Below are positions 35,618 to 43,326 of a DNA stretch of 44,624 nt, piece after piece; positions within the stretch are counted from its first letter, which is position 1; the number at the start of each line of letters is the position of its first letter. The stretch comes from Microbacteriaceae bacterium PS02068. GTDB taxonomy: Bacteria > Actinomycetota > Actinomycetes > Actinomycetales > Microbacteriaceae. The notes under the pieces were generated by a model that was given only the letters and a program-made list of their open reading frames with translations, was not told the origin of the DNA and searched no databases. The DNA lies in NCBI GenBank assembly GCA_029959325.1, contig JASCPF010000021.1, forward strand, positions 1 through 44,624. The letters run 5' to 3'. The position numbers and the translations under genes were made by a program.

Positions 35618-36595
35618 TCACTCGTGCCACACGATCACCTTGCCTACCGCGCGACCGTCGTCGAGATGACGCAACGCGGACGGCGCCTCGGCCAGCGAGA
35701 ACGTCCGCTCGATGTGCGGCCGGAGCTCTCCCGCAGATGTGAGCGCGAGCAGGCGGGCCGTGATCTCCGGCCGCGCGGCGGCGGCGAGCGGCACGATCCG
35801 CACGGGCGCTCCGATCGAGGCGAGCACGCCGCGCAGCATGCGCCCGATCGGGCCGAACACGCGGTTCGCGCCACCCGCGACGCCGACGACGCGGCCGCCC
35901 CTGCGCACGGCGCCCTGCAACTCGCGCAGCGGCCGCGCTCCGCCGATGTCGATCACCGCATCGTATGCGCCGGCCACGGCGGCCGTGCGGTAGTCGTCGA
36001 CCTGCACTGCGCCGAGGCCCTGCACCATCGCCTGCGCGCGCGGGCTGCACCAGGCATCCACGACCGCGCCGCGCAGCACCGCAAGCCGCACGGCGAACGA
36101 GCCCACACCGCCGCCGGCGCCGATGACGAGCACGCGTGACCCCGCGGTGACGCGAGCGAGGTCGAGGGCCTGCCACGCCGTGCCGCCGGCCAGCGGCAGG
36201 CAGGCCGCGACCGAGGCATCCACACCGTCCGGCACGCGGACGATGCGGTCGACTGCGGCGAGCGTCACCGTCGACAGACCCCCACCCGGAAGCTCTCCCA
36301 CCACCCGATCGCCGAGCTGCCACGTCGGCTCCCCCTCCCCGACCGCGACGATGCGTCCCATGACATCGCGGCCCGGGGTCGCCGTGCGCGGCCGCCGCAG
36401 GCCGAAGAACAGCCGCAGCAGCAGGGGCTCACCCCGCATGATGCGCACATCGGCCGAGTTCAGCGACGTGGCCTCGACCTCGATCGCGACCTGGCCCGCG
36501 CGCGGTGCGGCCACGGGCTGCGGCGCGAAGCCCAGCACCTCGGGCCCGCCGTAGCGGCTCTGCGTCCACGCCTGTGCGGTGATCGAGTCGGTCAT
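35618..36595 (-). CDS. NAD(P)H quinone-oxidoreductase-like MDR protein
   Basis: A 325-residue zinc-less medium-chain dehydrogenase/reductase. The N-terminal GroES-like domain shows VEATSLNSADVRIMRGEP and GRDVMGRIVAVGEG; the Rossmann part has VLVIGAGGGVGSFAVRLAVL (about 150-169), and the ending FSLAEAPSALRHLDDGRAVG with VGKVIV is typical of quinone reductases. Structural-zinc cysteines are absent. It likely reduces quinones or enones with NADPH. The ATG overlaps the stop of the XRE gene (ATGA), so it belongs to the self-regulated operon headed by the palindromic operators. Confidence 0.88.
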   Translation of the reverse strand: MTDSITAQAWTQSRYGGPEVLGFAPQPVAAPRAGQVAIEVEATSLNSADVRIMRGEPLLLRLFFGLRRPRTATPGRDVMGRIVAVGEGEPTWQLGDRVVGELPGGGLSTVTLAAVDRIVRVPDGVDASVAACLPLAGGTAWQALDLARVTAGSRVLVIGAGGGVGSFAVRLAVLRGAVVDAWCSPRAQAMVQGLGAVQVDDYRTAAVAGAYDAVIDIGGARPLRELQGAVRRGGRVVGVAGGANRVFGPIGRMLRGVLASIGAPVRIVPLAAAARPEITARLLALTSAGELRPHIERTFSLAEAPSALRHLDDGRAVGKVIVWHE

Positions 36596-36831
36596 GACTG
36601 CCCCTGTCGTTCGTCTCGTTCGTCCGGATACTGGAAGACGTCGTCGATGCCGACGCCGAACTCGCGCGCGAGCTGGAAGGCCAGCTCGAGCGTCGGGGAG
36701 TACTTCCCCTGCTCGATGGCGATGAGCGTCTGGCGGGTGACGCCGACGCGGCGCGCGAGCTCGGCCTGCGTCAGCCCGGTGCTCTCGCGCAGGTCGCGGA
36801 GGCGATTGACGATCTTCGTGGCGCGCACCAT
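36592..36831 (-). CDS. Small XRE-family (Cro/CI) regulator
   Basis: A 79-residue protein consisting almost only of a lambda-repressor-like helix-turn-helix: RLRDLRESTGLTQAELARRV, GVTRQTLIAIEQGKYSPTLE, LAFQLAREFGVGIDDVF. This short type frequently sits beside small membrane proteins. The start overlaps the upstream membrane-protein stop by one base (TGATG), the end overlaps the oxidoreductase start. The two near-identical palindromes upstream of the operon are its probable binding sites, implying autoregulation. Confidence 0.9.
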   Translation of the reverse strand: MVRATKIVNRLRDLRESTGLTQAELARRVGVTRQTLIAIEQGKYSPTLELAFQLAREFGVGIDDVFQYPDERDERQGQS

Positions 36832-37265
36832 CAGACGAGCCCCCGACGGTACGCGATCGCCTGGGCGATACCACCTACGAGTGCCGACAGGAAGAAGGCG
36901 AAGAACAGCGCGTTGCCGATCCAGAACCAATCGGCCTTCACCATCGCGAGGACGATCGCGCCGACGCCCCCGATCGCCATGAACGCCTGTCCGACGCGAT
37001 TCCCCATCCGTTCGATGTCGGTGTCGCGCTGGTCGAGCCGGTGCAGTTCGTCGCGATCGCGGATGCCTGCCACGATCCCCCACCCGATGCTGAGGACGAT
37101 CGTGCCCACGATGCCGGCGGCGACCGTCCATACCATCGGCCATTGCCAGGCGACCTCGCTTGCCGGAAGGTGCGACAACTGCACCAACAGGTAGGCGAGG
37201 TAGGCGCCGACCACGAGCACCCCGACGATCATCCCCGCCCACACATTGCGTTCGCCGTAGCCCAT
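36831..37265 (-). CDS. Four-helix membrane protein linked to XRE regulator
   Basis: A 144-residue protein with four hydrophobic segments (AGMIVGVLVVGAYLAYLLV, WTVAAGIVGTIVLSIGWGIV, QAFMAIGGVGAIVLAMV, NALFFAFFLSALVGGIA) in two pairs joined by a charged loop, RDRDELHRLDQRDTDIERMG. The layout resembles DUF2178-type proteins paired with small XRE regulators; I cannot confirm the family. GGAGGA before ATG 37265 sets the start. It is the first gene of the operon behind the twin operators. The function is unknown; it might modulate the regulator at the membrane. Confidence 0.82.
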   Translation of the reverse strand: MGYGERNVWAGMIVGVLVVGAYLAYLLVQLSHLPASEVAWQWPMVWTVAAGIVGTIVLSIGWGIVAGIRDRDELHRLDQRDTDIERMGNRVGQAFMAIGGVGAIVLAMVKADWFWIGNALFFAFFLSALVGGIAQAIAYRRGLV

Positions 37266-37278
37266 GACGTCCTCCGTC

Positions 37279-37342
37279 GTGTCAAGAATTGTTGACACGA
37301 CGGTAGCGCGAATGGAGCGGGCATGTCAAGAATTCTTGACAT
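37279..37342 (-). promoter_or_regulatory. Twin palindromic operators and promoter of the XRE operon
   Basis: ATGTCAAGAATTCTTGACAT (37323-37342) is a perfect 20-bp palindrome; GTGTCAAGAATTGTTGACAC (37279-37298) differs in the centre and ends. Their centres are 44 bp apart. On the minus strand the first supplies TTGACA (37329-37324) as the -35, followed after 18 bp by TACCGT (37305-37300) as the -10; the second covers the transcription start. Binding at both would shut the promoter. Confidence 0.8.
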
Positions 37343-37354
37343 TCGGGACAGTGG

Positions 37355-40300
37355 TCAGATGACGGCTTCACTCCAGTGATCGGGGTTGCCGAAGCGGTGC
37401 GCGGTGATCGAGATCGCCTGCTCGTGCAGGAACGGCAGCAGCTCGATGCGCCCCGCGGTCGTCACCTCGCCGGCGTAGACCGCGAGGTCGGGGTCGCCGC
37501 CGGATGCCTCCGCGAGCGCGGTCTGCGCCGCCGCGACCGACGTGGCGCCCCCCACGAACCGCACGCGCCCGACGCCGCCTTCCGCACGGGCGAGAAGGAG
37601 GCGCTCGGTCCACTCGGCATCCGTCTCGACGTACACCGGCACGTCGAGGTCGCCGAGCGCGCGGCGCACGCCCGCGGGCAGGCCGGAGGGAGCGCTCACC
37701 GAGAACTCCCCGCCCGTGCGGACGCCTGCGACGATGACCCGCAGCAGTGCCTGACCCGTGGCATCCTTCGTCGCGCGCACCGCGACCGGCACCGGTCGAT
37801 AGCGGAAAAGGTTCCGCTCGATGCCGAGCTGCGACACGTCCTGCACGCGGCCGAACTCGCGGTCCCAGGCGACGGCGTCCGACAGCGCGCCGCGGCGCAG
37901 CCACTCGAACGCCTCGTAGTCGAGCGAGGGCTGCGCGGCCTCGATGAGACCTGTGATGCGCGAATCGAGCCCGCGCAGGTGCAGAGTCGACGACGGCGCA
38001 CCCCCGGCCGAGGCCCGCCACGAACCAAGGCCCACGAGGTAGTTCGGGCCACCCGCCTTCGTGCCGGCGCCGACCGACGAGCGCTTCCAGCCGCCGAACG
38101 GCTGACGCTGCACGATCGCACCCGTGATGCCGCGGTTCACGTACAGATTGCCCGCCTCGACGCCGTCGAGCCACAGCGCGAGGTCGGCCGGATCCTGCGT
38201 GTAGAGGCCCGCCGTCAGCCCGTAGGCGACGGCGTTCTGCAGCTCGATCGCCTCGGCGAGCGATGCGGCGTGCATCACGCCCATCATCGGGCCGAAGAAC
38301 TCTTCGAGGTGGGTGCGCGAGCCGGGCTGCACGCCGACCCGGATGCCCGGCCGCCACAGCCGGCCGGCGTACTCCGGCGGTGCGCCCTCGACCAGTCGCG
38401 GCTGCACGAGCCACTGCTCGCCCTCTTCGAGGGTCGTCAGCGCCCAGGCGAGCTTGCCCTGGGGAACCTCGACGACGGGGCCGACCTCGGTGCGCGGGTC
38501 GGACGGCAGCCCGACGCGGAGCGACTCGGTGGCATCCACCAGCTGCCGCGCGAAGCGTTCGGAGCGCCCGACCGGGCCGACAAGGATCGCGAGCGACGCC
38601 GCCGAGCATTTCTGGCCGGCGTGGCCGAACGCGCTTTTGACGAGGTCGGTTGCCGCGAGGTCGAGATCGGCCGACGGCATGACGATCATGGCGTTCTTGC
38701 CGCTGGTCTCGGCCAGCAGGGGAAGCTCGGGCCGCCACGAGCGGAACAGCGCGGCCGTCTCCCACGAGCCGGTGAGGATGACGCGGTCGACGCCCTCGTG
38801 CGAGATCAGCTGTTGCCCCAGCCCACCCTCGTCGATGTCGACCAGGGCGAGGACGTCACGCGGGATGCCTGCGCCGTCCAGCGCCTCCCAGAGCGCCTCG
38901 GCCACGACCGCGGCGCAGCGGCGCGCCTGCGGAGCCGGCTTGAACACGACGCCCGACCCCGCGGCGAGCGCCGCGAGCACGCCGCCCGCGGGGATCGCGA
39001 TCGGGAAGTTCCACGGCGGCGTGACCACGGTGAGGCGCGCCGGGACGAAGACCGCCCCCGGCACCCGGTCCAGCTCGCGCGCGGTCGCGGCGTAGTAGTT
39101 CGCAAAGTCGACCGCCTCGCTGATCTCGACGTCGGCTTCGGCGAACACCTTGCCCGTCTCCGATGCGGCCACCTCGATCAGCTCGCCCCGGCGCGATTCG
39201 AGGGCGCGTGCCGCCGCCTGCAGCACGGCGCTGCGGTCGACGGCGGGCAGCGCTCCCCACGTCTCGGCGGCCGCGCGCACGCGTTCGACCGTGGCGTCGA
39301 CCGCCGCCTCGGAGCCCTGCAGCGCCGCCGTGATCGTGGCGTCGCCGGCCGTGGACGTCTCGATGCGGGCGAGGATCTCGCTCGCCCACGCCCGGTTCGC
39401 CGGCAGCGCGGGGTCGGAATCGGGGGTGTTGCGGAAGCCGGCGGCGCCGCGAGCCGGCTGCGAGCTCTCCCGCGCTGCGAACACCGCCGTCTCGACGTAG
39501 TCGTCGCCGAAGAGGGGCGGCACCGAGGCATCCTCGGACATCTCGTGTGACCCGCGCGCGATGCCCAGCACGGCCTGCGTGAGGTCGGTGTCGGTCGCCG
39601 CAGCCGTGCGAGTGCGGGCCGGTTCCGCGTCGGGTGTCGGCGCGGTGCGGTCCTGTCGGCGATTCGGGCCGACCGGCAGTGCGGGATCGGCTGCACGCAC
39701 GAGCGACGCGGCGAAGCGCTCACGCTCGCGCTCGAACATCACCGGATCCGAGGCCAGCTCGAACACGGCGGAGAGGAAGTTCTCGCTCGACGCGTTCTCT
39801 TCGAGGCGGCGCACGAGATAGCTGATCGCGACATCGAACTCGTCGGGGCGCACGACCGGCACGTACAGCAGCACGTGGCCGACCTCGCGGGTCACGGCCT
39901 CGACCTGGCCCTGCGCCATGCCGAGCAGCATCTCGAACTCGACGTCGCCCCGCACACCGCGCTCGCCCGCGAGAAGCCACGCGTACGCGATGTCGAACAG
40001 GTTGTGGCCCGCGACCCCGACGCGCACGGCGCGCGTGTGGGCGGGCTGCAGAGCCTCCTCGAGGCAGCGCAGGTAGCTGGCATCCGAGTCGAGCTTCGAG
40101 CCGTGGGTCGCGAGGTCCCAGCCGTGCATCGTGGCATCCACCCGCTCCATCGCGAGGTTCGCGCCCTTCACGAGCCGCACCTTGATGCGGGCGCCGCCCC
40201 CGTCGACGCGCTGCGTCGCCCAGGCCGTCAGCTGCTGCAGCGCGGGCAGGGCGTCGGGCAGGTACGCCTGCAGCACGATGCCCGCCTCGAGATCGGTCAG

Positions 40301-41047
40301 CCGTGGGTCTTCGAGGATCCGCGTGAACACCGCGATCGTGAGGTCGAGGTCGCGGTACTCCTCCATGTCGAGGTTGATGAACGTCGCGTCGCCCGCCGCC
40401 GTGAGGTACAGCGGCAGCAGCCGCTCGACGACCGTGTCGACGGTCTCGTCGAACGCCCACATCGAGATGTGGCTCGCGATCGCCGAGACCTTCACCGAGA
40501 CGTAGTCGACGTCGGGGCGACGGATGAGGTCATGGATGCCCTCGAGTCGGCGCAGCGCCTCGCGCTCGCCCAGCACGGCCTCGCCCAGCAGGTTGAGGTT
40601 CAGCCGGACTCCGCCCTCCCCCGGTCCCTGAGCTTGTCGAAGGGTCGCGAGCGCCGGCCCGAGCTTGTCGGGGCGGGCATCGACGACGAGGTGACCGACC
40701 ATCTCGCGCAGCACGCGGCGGGCGATGGGCACGACCGGGCTCGGCAGCACGGGAGCGACCGCGCCACCGGTGCGGACGGCCGCGCGCAGGTACCACGGCA
40801 GGAAGCTCGGCACGAGCGGCGCGACGCGCTGCAGATTGGATGCCGCGGCGCTCAGCGACTCGGGCCGCATCACCCCGTCGACGAACCCGATCGTGAAGGG
40901 CAACCCGTTCGGGTCTTTGAGGACGCCGGCGAGACGCTCGGCAGCCGGGTCGACGGGCACGTCGGCCGACTCCGCGACCCACCGCGCCGCGAGAGCGACG
41001 GCGCGTTCGGTGAGGCCATCGGGGGTGGGATCTCCCGCATTCGACAT
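37355..41047 (-). CDS. putA: Bifunctional proline dehydrogenase / P5C dehydrogenase
   Basis: A 1230-residue PutA. The N-terminal FAD-dependent proline dehydrogenase barrel spans about 60-460 (YVSVKVSAIASHIS, RIKVRLVKGANLAMER, YLRCLEEAL, GVAGHNLFDIAYAW). The P5C dehydrogenase follows (about 530-1010: VTPPWNFPIAIPAGG, LLAETSGKNAMIV with the general-base Glu, GHAGQKCSAAS with catalytic Cys, FGPMMGVM, PFGGWKRSSVG). The remaining C-terminal part is ALDH-like/regulatory. There is no N-terminal ribbon-helix-helix DNA-binding domain, so it is not self-regulating. A dispersed repeat adds LRQAQGP near residue 136. GAGGAGA precedes ATG 41047. It diverges from a LysR regulator. Confidence 0.93.
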   Translation of the reverse strand: MSNAGDPTPDGLTERAVALAARWVAESADVPVDPAAERLAGVLKDPNGLPFTIGFVDGVMRPESLSAAASNLQRVAPLVPSFLPWYLRAAVRTGGAVAPVLPSPVVPIARRVLREMVGHLVVDARPDKLGPALATLRQAQGPGEGGVRLNLNLLGEAVLGEREALRRLEGIHDLIRRPDVDYVSVKVSAIASHISMWAFDETVDTVVERLLPLYLTAAGDATFINLDMEEYRDLDLTIAVFTRILEDPRLTDLEAGIVLQAYLPDALPALQQLTAWATQRVDGGGARIKVRLVKGANLAMERVDATMHGWDLATHGSKLDSDASYLRCLEEALQPAHTRAVRVGVAGHNLFDIAYAWLLAGERGVRGDVEFEMLLGMAQGQVEAVTREVGHVLLYVPVVRPDEFDVAISYLVRRLEENASSENFLSAVFELASDPVMFERERERFAASLVRAADPALPVGPNRRQDRTAPTPDAEPARTRTAAATDTDLTQAVLGIARGSHEMSEDASVPPLFGDDYVETAVFAARESSQPARGAAGFRNTPDSDPALPANRAWASEILARIETSTAGDATITAALQGSEAAVDATVERVRAAAETWGALPAVDRSAVLQAAARALESRRGELIEVAASETGKVFAEADVEISEAVDFANYYAATARELDRVPGAVFVPARLTVVTPPWNFPIAIPAGGVLAALAAGSGVVFKPAPQARRCAAVVAEALWEALDGAGIPRDVLALVDIDEGGLGQQLISHEGVDRVILTGSWETAALFRSWRPELPLLAETSGKNAMIVMPSADLDLAATDLVKSAFGHAGQKCSAASLAILVGPVGRSERFARQLVDATESLRVGLPSDPRTEVGPVVEVPQGKLAWALTTLEEGEQWLVQPRLVEGAPPEYAGRLWRPGIRVGVQPGSRTHLEEFFGPMMGVMHAASLAEAIELQNAVAYGLTAGLYTQDPADLALWLDGVEAGNLYVNRGITGAIVQRQPFGGWKRSSVGAGTKAGGPNYLVGLGSWRASAGGAPSSTLHLRGLDSRITGLIEAAQPSLDYEAFEWLRRGALSDAVAWDREFGRVQDVSQLGIERNLFRYRPVPVAVRATKDATGQALLRVIVAGVRTGGEFSVSAPSGLPAGVRRALGDLDVPVYVETDAEWTERLLLARAEGGVGRVRFVGGATSVAAAQTALAEASGGDPDLAVYAGEVTTAGRIELLPFLHEQAISITAHRFGNPDHWSEAVI
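40623..40644. repeat. Dispersed repeat copy in putA
   Basis: The core CCCTGAGCTTGTCGAAGGG preceded by GGT is identical to the copy in the GH3 gene and translated in the same frame as LRQAQGP. Confidence 0.78.
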
Positions 41048-41141
41048 CGCGTTCTCCTCGGTCTCACGTCCAGACTGCACCGTCTCCATCCGTTCAGGAT
41101 GCGGCACACCTATGATTCGAGAAAAGCGATGATCTCTGACC

Positions 41142-41170
41142 TTTACCGTTCGTTTTCATCGATCTATAGA
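41142..41170 (+). promoter_or_regulatory. lysR promoter in the putA-lysR spacer
   Basis: TTTACC (41142-41147), 17-bp spacer, TATAGA (41165-41170), followed by GAAGGAG (41181-41187) and the ATG at 41193. The spacer toward putA (41100-41165) is AT-rich for this genome and should hold the LysR binding sites, but I could not fix a T-N11-A site with confidence. Confidence 0.5.
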
Positions 41171-41192
41171 GGGATGCCGGGAAGGAGCCGCC

Positions 41193-42116
41193 ATGTTCGA
41201 GTTGCGCCGCCTGCGTCTGCTGCACGAGCTCTCGCTGCGCGGCACGCTCGCAGCGGTCGCCGAGGCCCTCTCGTACAGCCCGTCCACCATCTCGCAGCAG
41301 CTTGCTCAGCTCGAGCGCGAGGCCGGCGTCGCGCTGCTCGTGGCCGACGGGCGACGCGTGCGCCTCACCGACCACGGCGCCGCGCTGGCCGCCCACGCCG
41401 CGCGAGCGCTCGACGCCGACGAGCAGATCCGCGGCGAGCTCGAAGAGCTGCAGCCGGGCATCGCGCCCGTGCGCGTCGCCGTCCTGCAGACCGCCGCGCG
41501 CACGATCGTCCCGGCGGCGCTGACGCTGCTCGCGGGCACGGCGCCTTCGGTCCGGGTGGAACTGGCCGAGGTCCCGCCCGAAGAGGGACTCTTCGAGTTG
41601 TCGGCACGAGGATTCGATCTTGCGATCGCCGAGCAGTACCCGGGCCTCACCCGCGCACTCCGGCCCGACCTCGACCGGCACGTGCTCGGCACCGACCCGA
41701 TGCGGCTGGCGACGCGCGCACCCTCGTCGCGTGCCGGCCACGGGCAGGGCGCGCCACGGGGCGCCGCGGCGACGGTGTCGCTGGCAGACCTCGCCGACCG
41801 GGCGTGGGTGATGGAACCGGCCGGCACGGCCGCCCGCGACTGGGCGGTGCAGCAGTGCCGCGCTGCGGGCTTCGAGCCCGACGTGCGTTTCGAACTCGCG
41901 GACCTCAGCGCGCACGTGGCGCTGATCGCCGCAGGTCACGCCGTCGGCATGCTTCCCGATCTGCTGTGGATGGATGCCGCGCCGCCGGTCGCCCTGAGCC
42001 AGCTGCCCGGCAACCCGGTGCGTGAGATCTTCACCGCGTCGCGTCGCGCGAGCGACGGGCGCCCCGGCATCCGCCTCGTCCGAAACGCCATCGCCGACGC
42101 CTTCGCGATGGCCTGA
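41193..42116 (+). CDS. LysR-family regulator, probable activator of putA
   Basis: A 307-residue protein with an N-terminal LysR helix-turn-helix (MFELRRLRLLHELSLRGTLA then AVAEALSYSPSTISQQLAQL, LEREAGVALLVADGRRVRLT) and a two-lobed substrate-binding domain (RVAVLQTAARTIVPAALTLL; VALIAAGHAVGMLPDLLW). It diverges from putA with a 145-bp AT-rich spacer, the classical LysR arrangement, so regulation of proline catabolism is likely (inference). A short low-complexity insert, RAGHGQGAPRGAAA, lies near residue 180. Its stop is four bases from the stop of the convergent thioesterase, both within the palindrome CTGACCGGTCAG (42112-42123). Confidence 0.9.
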   Translation: MFELRRLRLLHELSLRGTLAAVAEALSYSPSTISQQLAQLEREAGVALLVADGRRVRLTDHGAALAAHAARALDADEQIRGELEELQPGIAPVRVAVLQTAARTIVPAALTLLAGTAPSVRVELAEVPPEEGLFELSARGFDLAIAEQYPGLTRALRPDLDRHVLGTDPMRLATRAPSSRAGHGQGAPRGAAATVSLADLADRAWVMEPAGTAARDWAVQQCRAAGFEPDVRFELADLSAHVALIAAGHAVGMLPDLLWMDAAPPVALSQLPGNPVREIFTASRRASDGRPGIRLVRNAIADAFAMA

Positions 42117-42120
42117 CCGG

Positions 42121-42681
42121 TCAGTCCCAGAGGCTCGGGGCGGGGGCCTTCGTCGAGGGCAGAGCGGCACCGGCCGCCCAGTCCGAGATCCACGCGGGCA
42201 GCGCGGGCAGGTCGTCGGGGCGTCCGAGCGCCTCGAACAGCTCCTCGGTGTTCACGACGCCGCCCGTCTTGCGCAGGAACCGGGCGCGCACGATCATCTC
42301 GGCGTACACCTCGCCCTTCACGACCGCGCGGTGGATCTGGTAGACCGCCTTGTCGTCGTGGCCGTAGAGCCGCGACTCGACCGTGAACCGCTGCCACAGC
42401 TGCAGCGACTTGCGGAAGGTGACGGTCTCACTGGCGACGACCGCGTACCAGCCGTGGGCGTTCATGGCATCCCACAGTCCCGTGCGGATGAGCAGGTCGA
42501 AGCGGCCGAGGTCGAAGAGCGACGCGTACCGGCCGTTGTTCATGTGCATGAGCAGGTCGATGTCGGTCGGCAGGGTCGTGAGCCGCACCCGGCCGACCGA
42601 GCGCGGATCGATCGGGCCACGCCGGCGCAGCAGGGTCTTCGCGCGCCAGATCGTCAGCAGGGTCCGCCACCACACATTCAC
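42121..42681 (-). CDS. Hotdog-fold thioesterase family protein
   Basis: About 186 residues with a 4HBT-like hotdog domain: TDIDLLMHMNNGRYASLFDL is the typical thioesterase motif with its acidic residue and HMNN helix; SETVTFRKSLQLWQRFTVES and YQIHRAVVKGEVYAEMIVRA form the strands. It probably hydrolyses an acyl-CoA in the cytosol; the substrate is unknown. The start is uncertain: I chose GTG 42681 (VNVWWRTLLTIW) as it fits where homology-like sequence begins; an ATG at 42747 adds 22 residues. Confidence 0.82.
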   Translation of the reverse strand: MNVWWRTLLTIWRAKTLLRRRGPIDPRSVGRVRLTTLPTDIDLLMHMNNGRYASLFDLGRFDLLIRTGLWDAMNAHGWYAVVASETVTFRKSLQLWQRFTVESRLYGHDDKAVYQIHRAVVKGEVYAEMIVRARFLRKTGGVVNTEELFEALGRPDDLPALPAWISDWAAGAALPSTKAPAPSLWD

Positions 42682-42795
42682 TCGGGGGACGATACCGCTC
42701 TCTGCCGTCGCCCGCGAAACGACCGCGGGAAACGTCCGACGGGGCATTCGTCCGCTCGATTTCGCGTTTGCATAGGCCAGTCGTAGAGTCGGCCC

Positions 42796-43314
42796 ATGGA
42801 AGCCTCCTCGGATACTTCAGCGCTGACCGACACCGTCGTCCGTCCCGTTCGCGACGTGGATGCCGAGGCTCTGGGCCGCGTGCACGCCGCGTGCTGGCAC
42901 GAGACCTATGACCACCTGATCAGCAAGGCCGCGCTCGAGAAGGTGTCGGCGCGTCGCCTGGCCGAGCTCTGGACGCACTGGGCGTCACAGGGGCCGGAGT
43001 TCAAGATGTTCGCCGCGCTCGTCAGCGGCGAGATCGTCGGCTTCGTCGGTTCGGGGCCGGCGCGCGATCGCGATGCGCCGCGAAACCGCGAGCTGTACTT
43101 CATCTACCTGCTCGACGCCTTCCACGACACCGGCCTCGGCCAGCGGCTCTTCGACGCCGCCGTCGAGCCCGGCGAAGAGGTCTACCTCTGGGTGGCCGAA
43201 GACAACCCCCGCGCACACCGCTTCTACACGCGCAACGGGTTCGTGCTCGACGGGGCGACGCACACCGAGCCGTTCCTCGGCGAGACCCTCACCGAGGTCC
43301 GCTTCACCCGCTGA
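42796..43314 (+). CDS. GNAT-family N-acetyltransferase
   Basis: A 172-residue acetyltransferase. RPVRDVDAEALGRVHAACWH opens the fold, ELYFIYLLDAFHDTGLGQRL contains the acetyl-CoA pyrophosphate loop (TGLGQRL), and VAEDNPRAHRFYTRNGFVLD is the conserved motif B ending. Substrate unknown. TAGAGT (42784-42789) with TTCGCG (42761-42766) 17 bp upstream puts transcription start at the ATG, so it is probably leaderless. It is convergent with the cytochrome b gene, 12 bp apart; CGCTGA (43309-43314) and TCAGCG (43327-43332) there are complementary and include both stop codons. Confidence 0.88.
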   Translation: MEASSDTSALTDTVVRPVRDVDAEALGRVHAACWHETYDHLISKAALEKVSARRLAELWTHWASQGPEFKMFAALVSGEIVGFVGSGPARDRDAPRNRELYFIYLLDAFHDTGLGQRLFDAAVEPGEEVYLWVAEDNPRAHRFYTRNGFVLDGATHTEPFLGETLTEVRFTR

Positions 43315-43326
43315 CGCCCGGCGTCC

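Noticed and set aside
42112..42123. CTGACCGGTCAG palindrome as a regulatory site
   Set aside because: Convergent TGA stop codons are themselves self-complementary; six of the twelve bases are the two stops, so the palindrome is little evidence.
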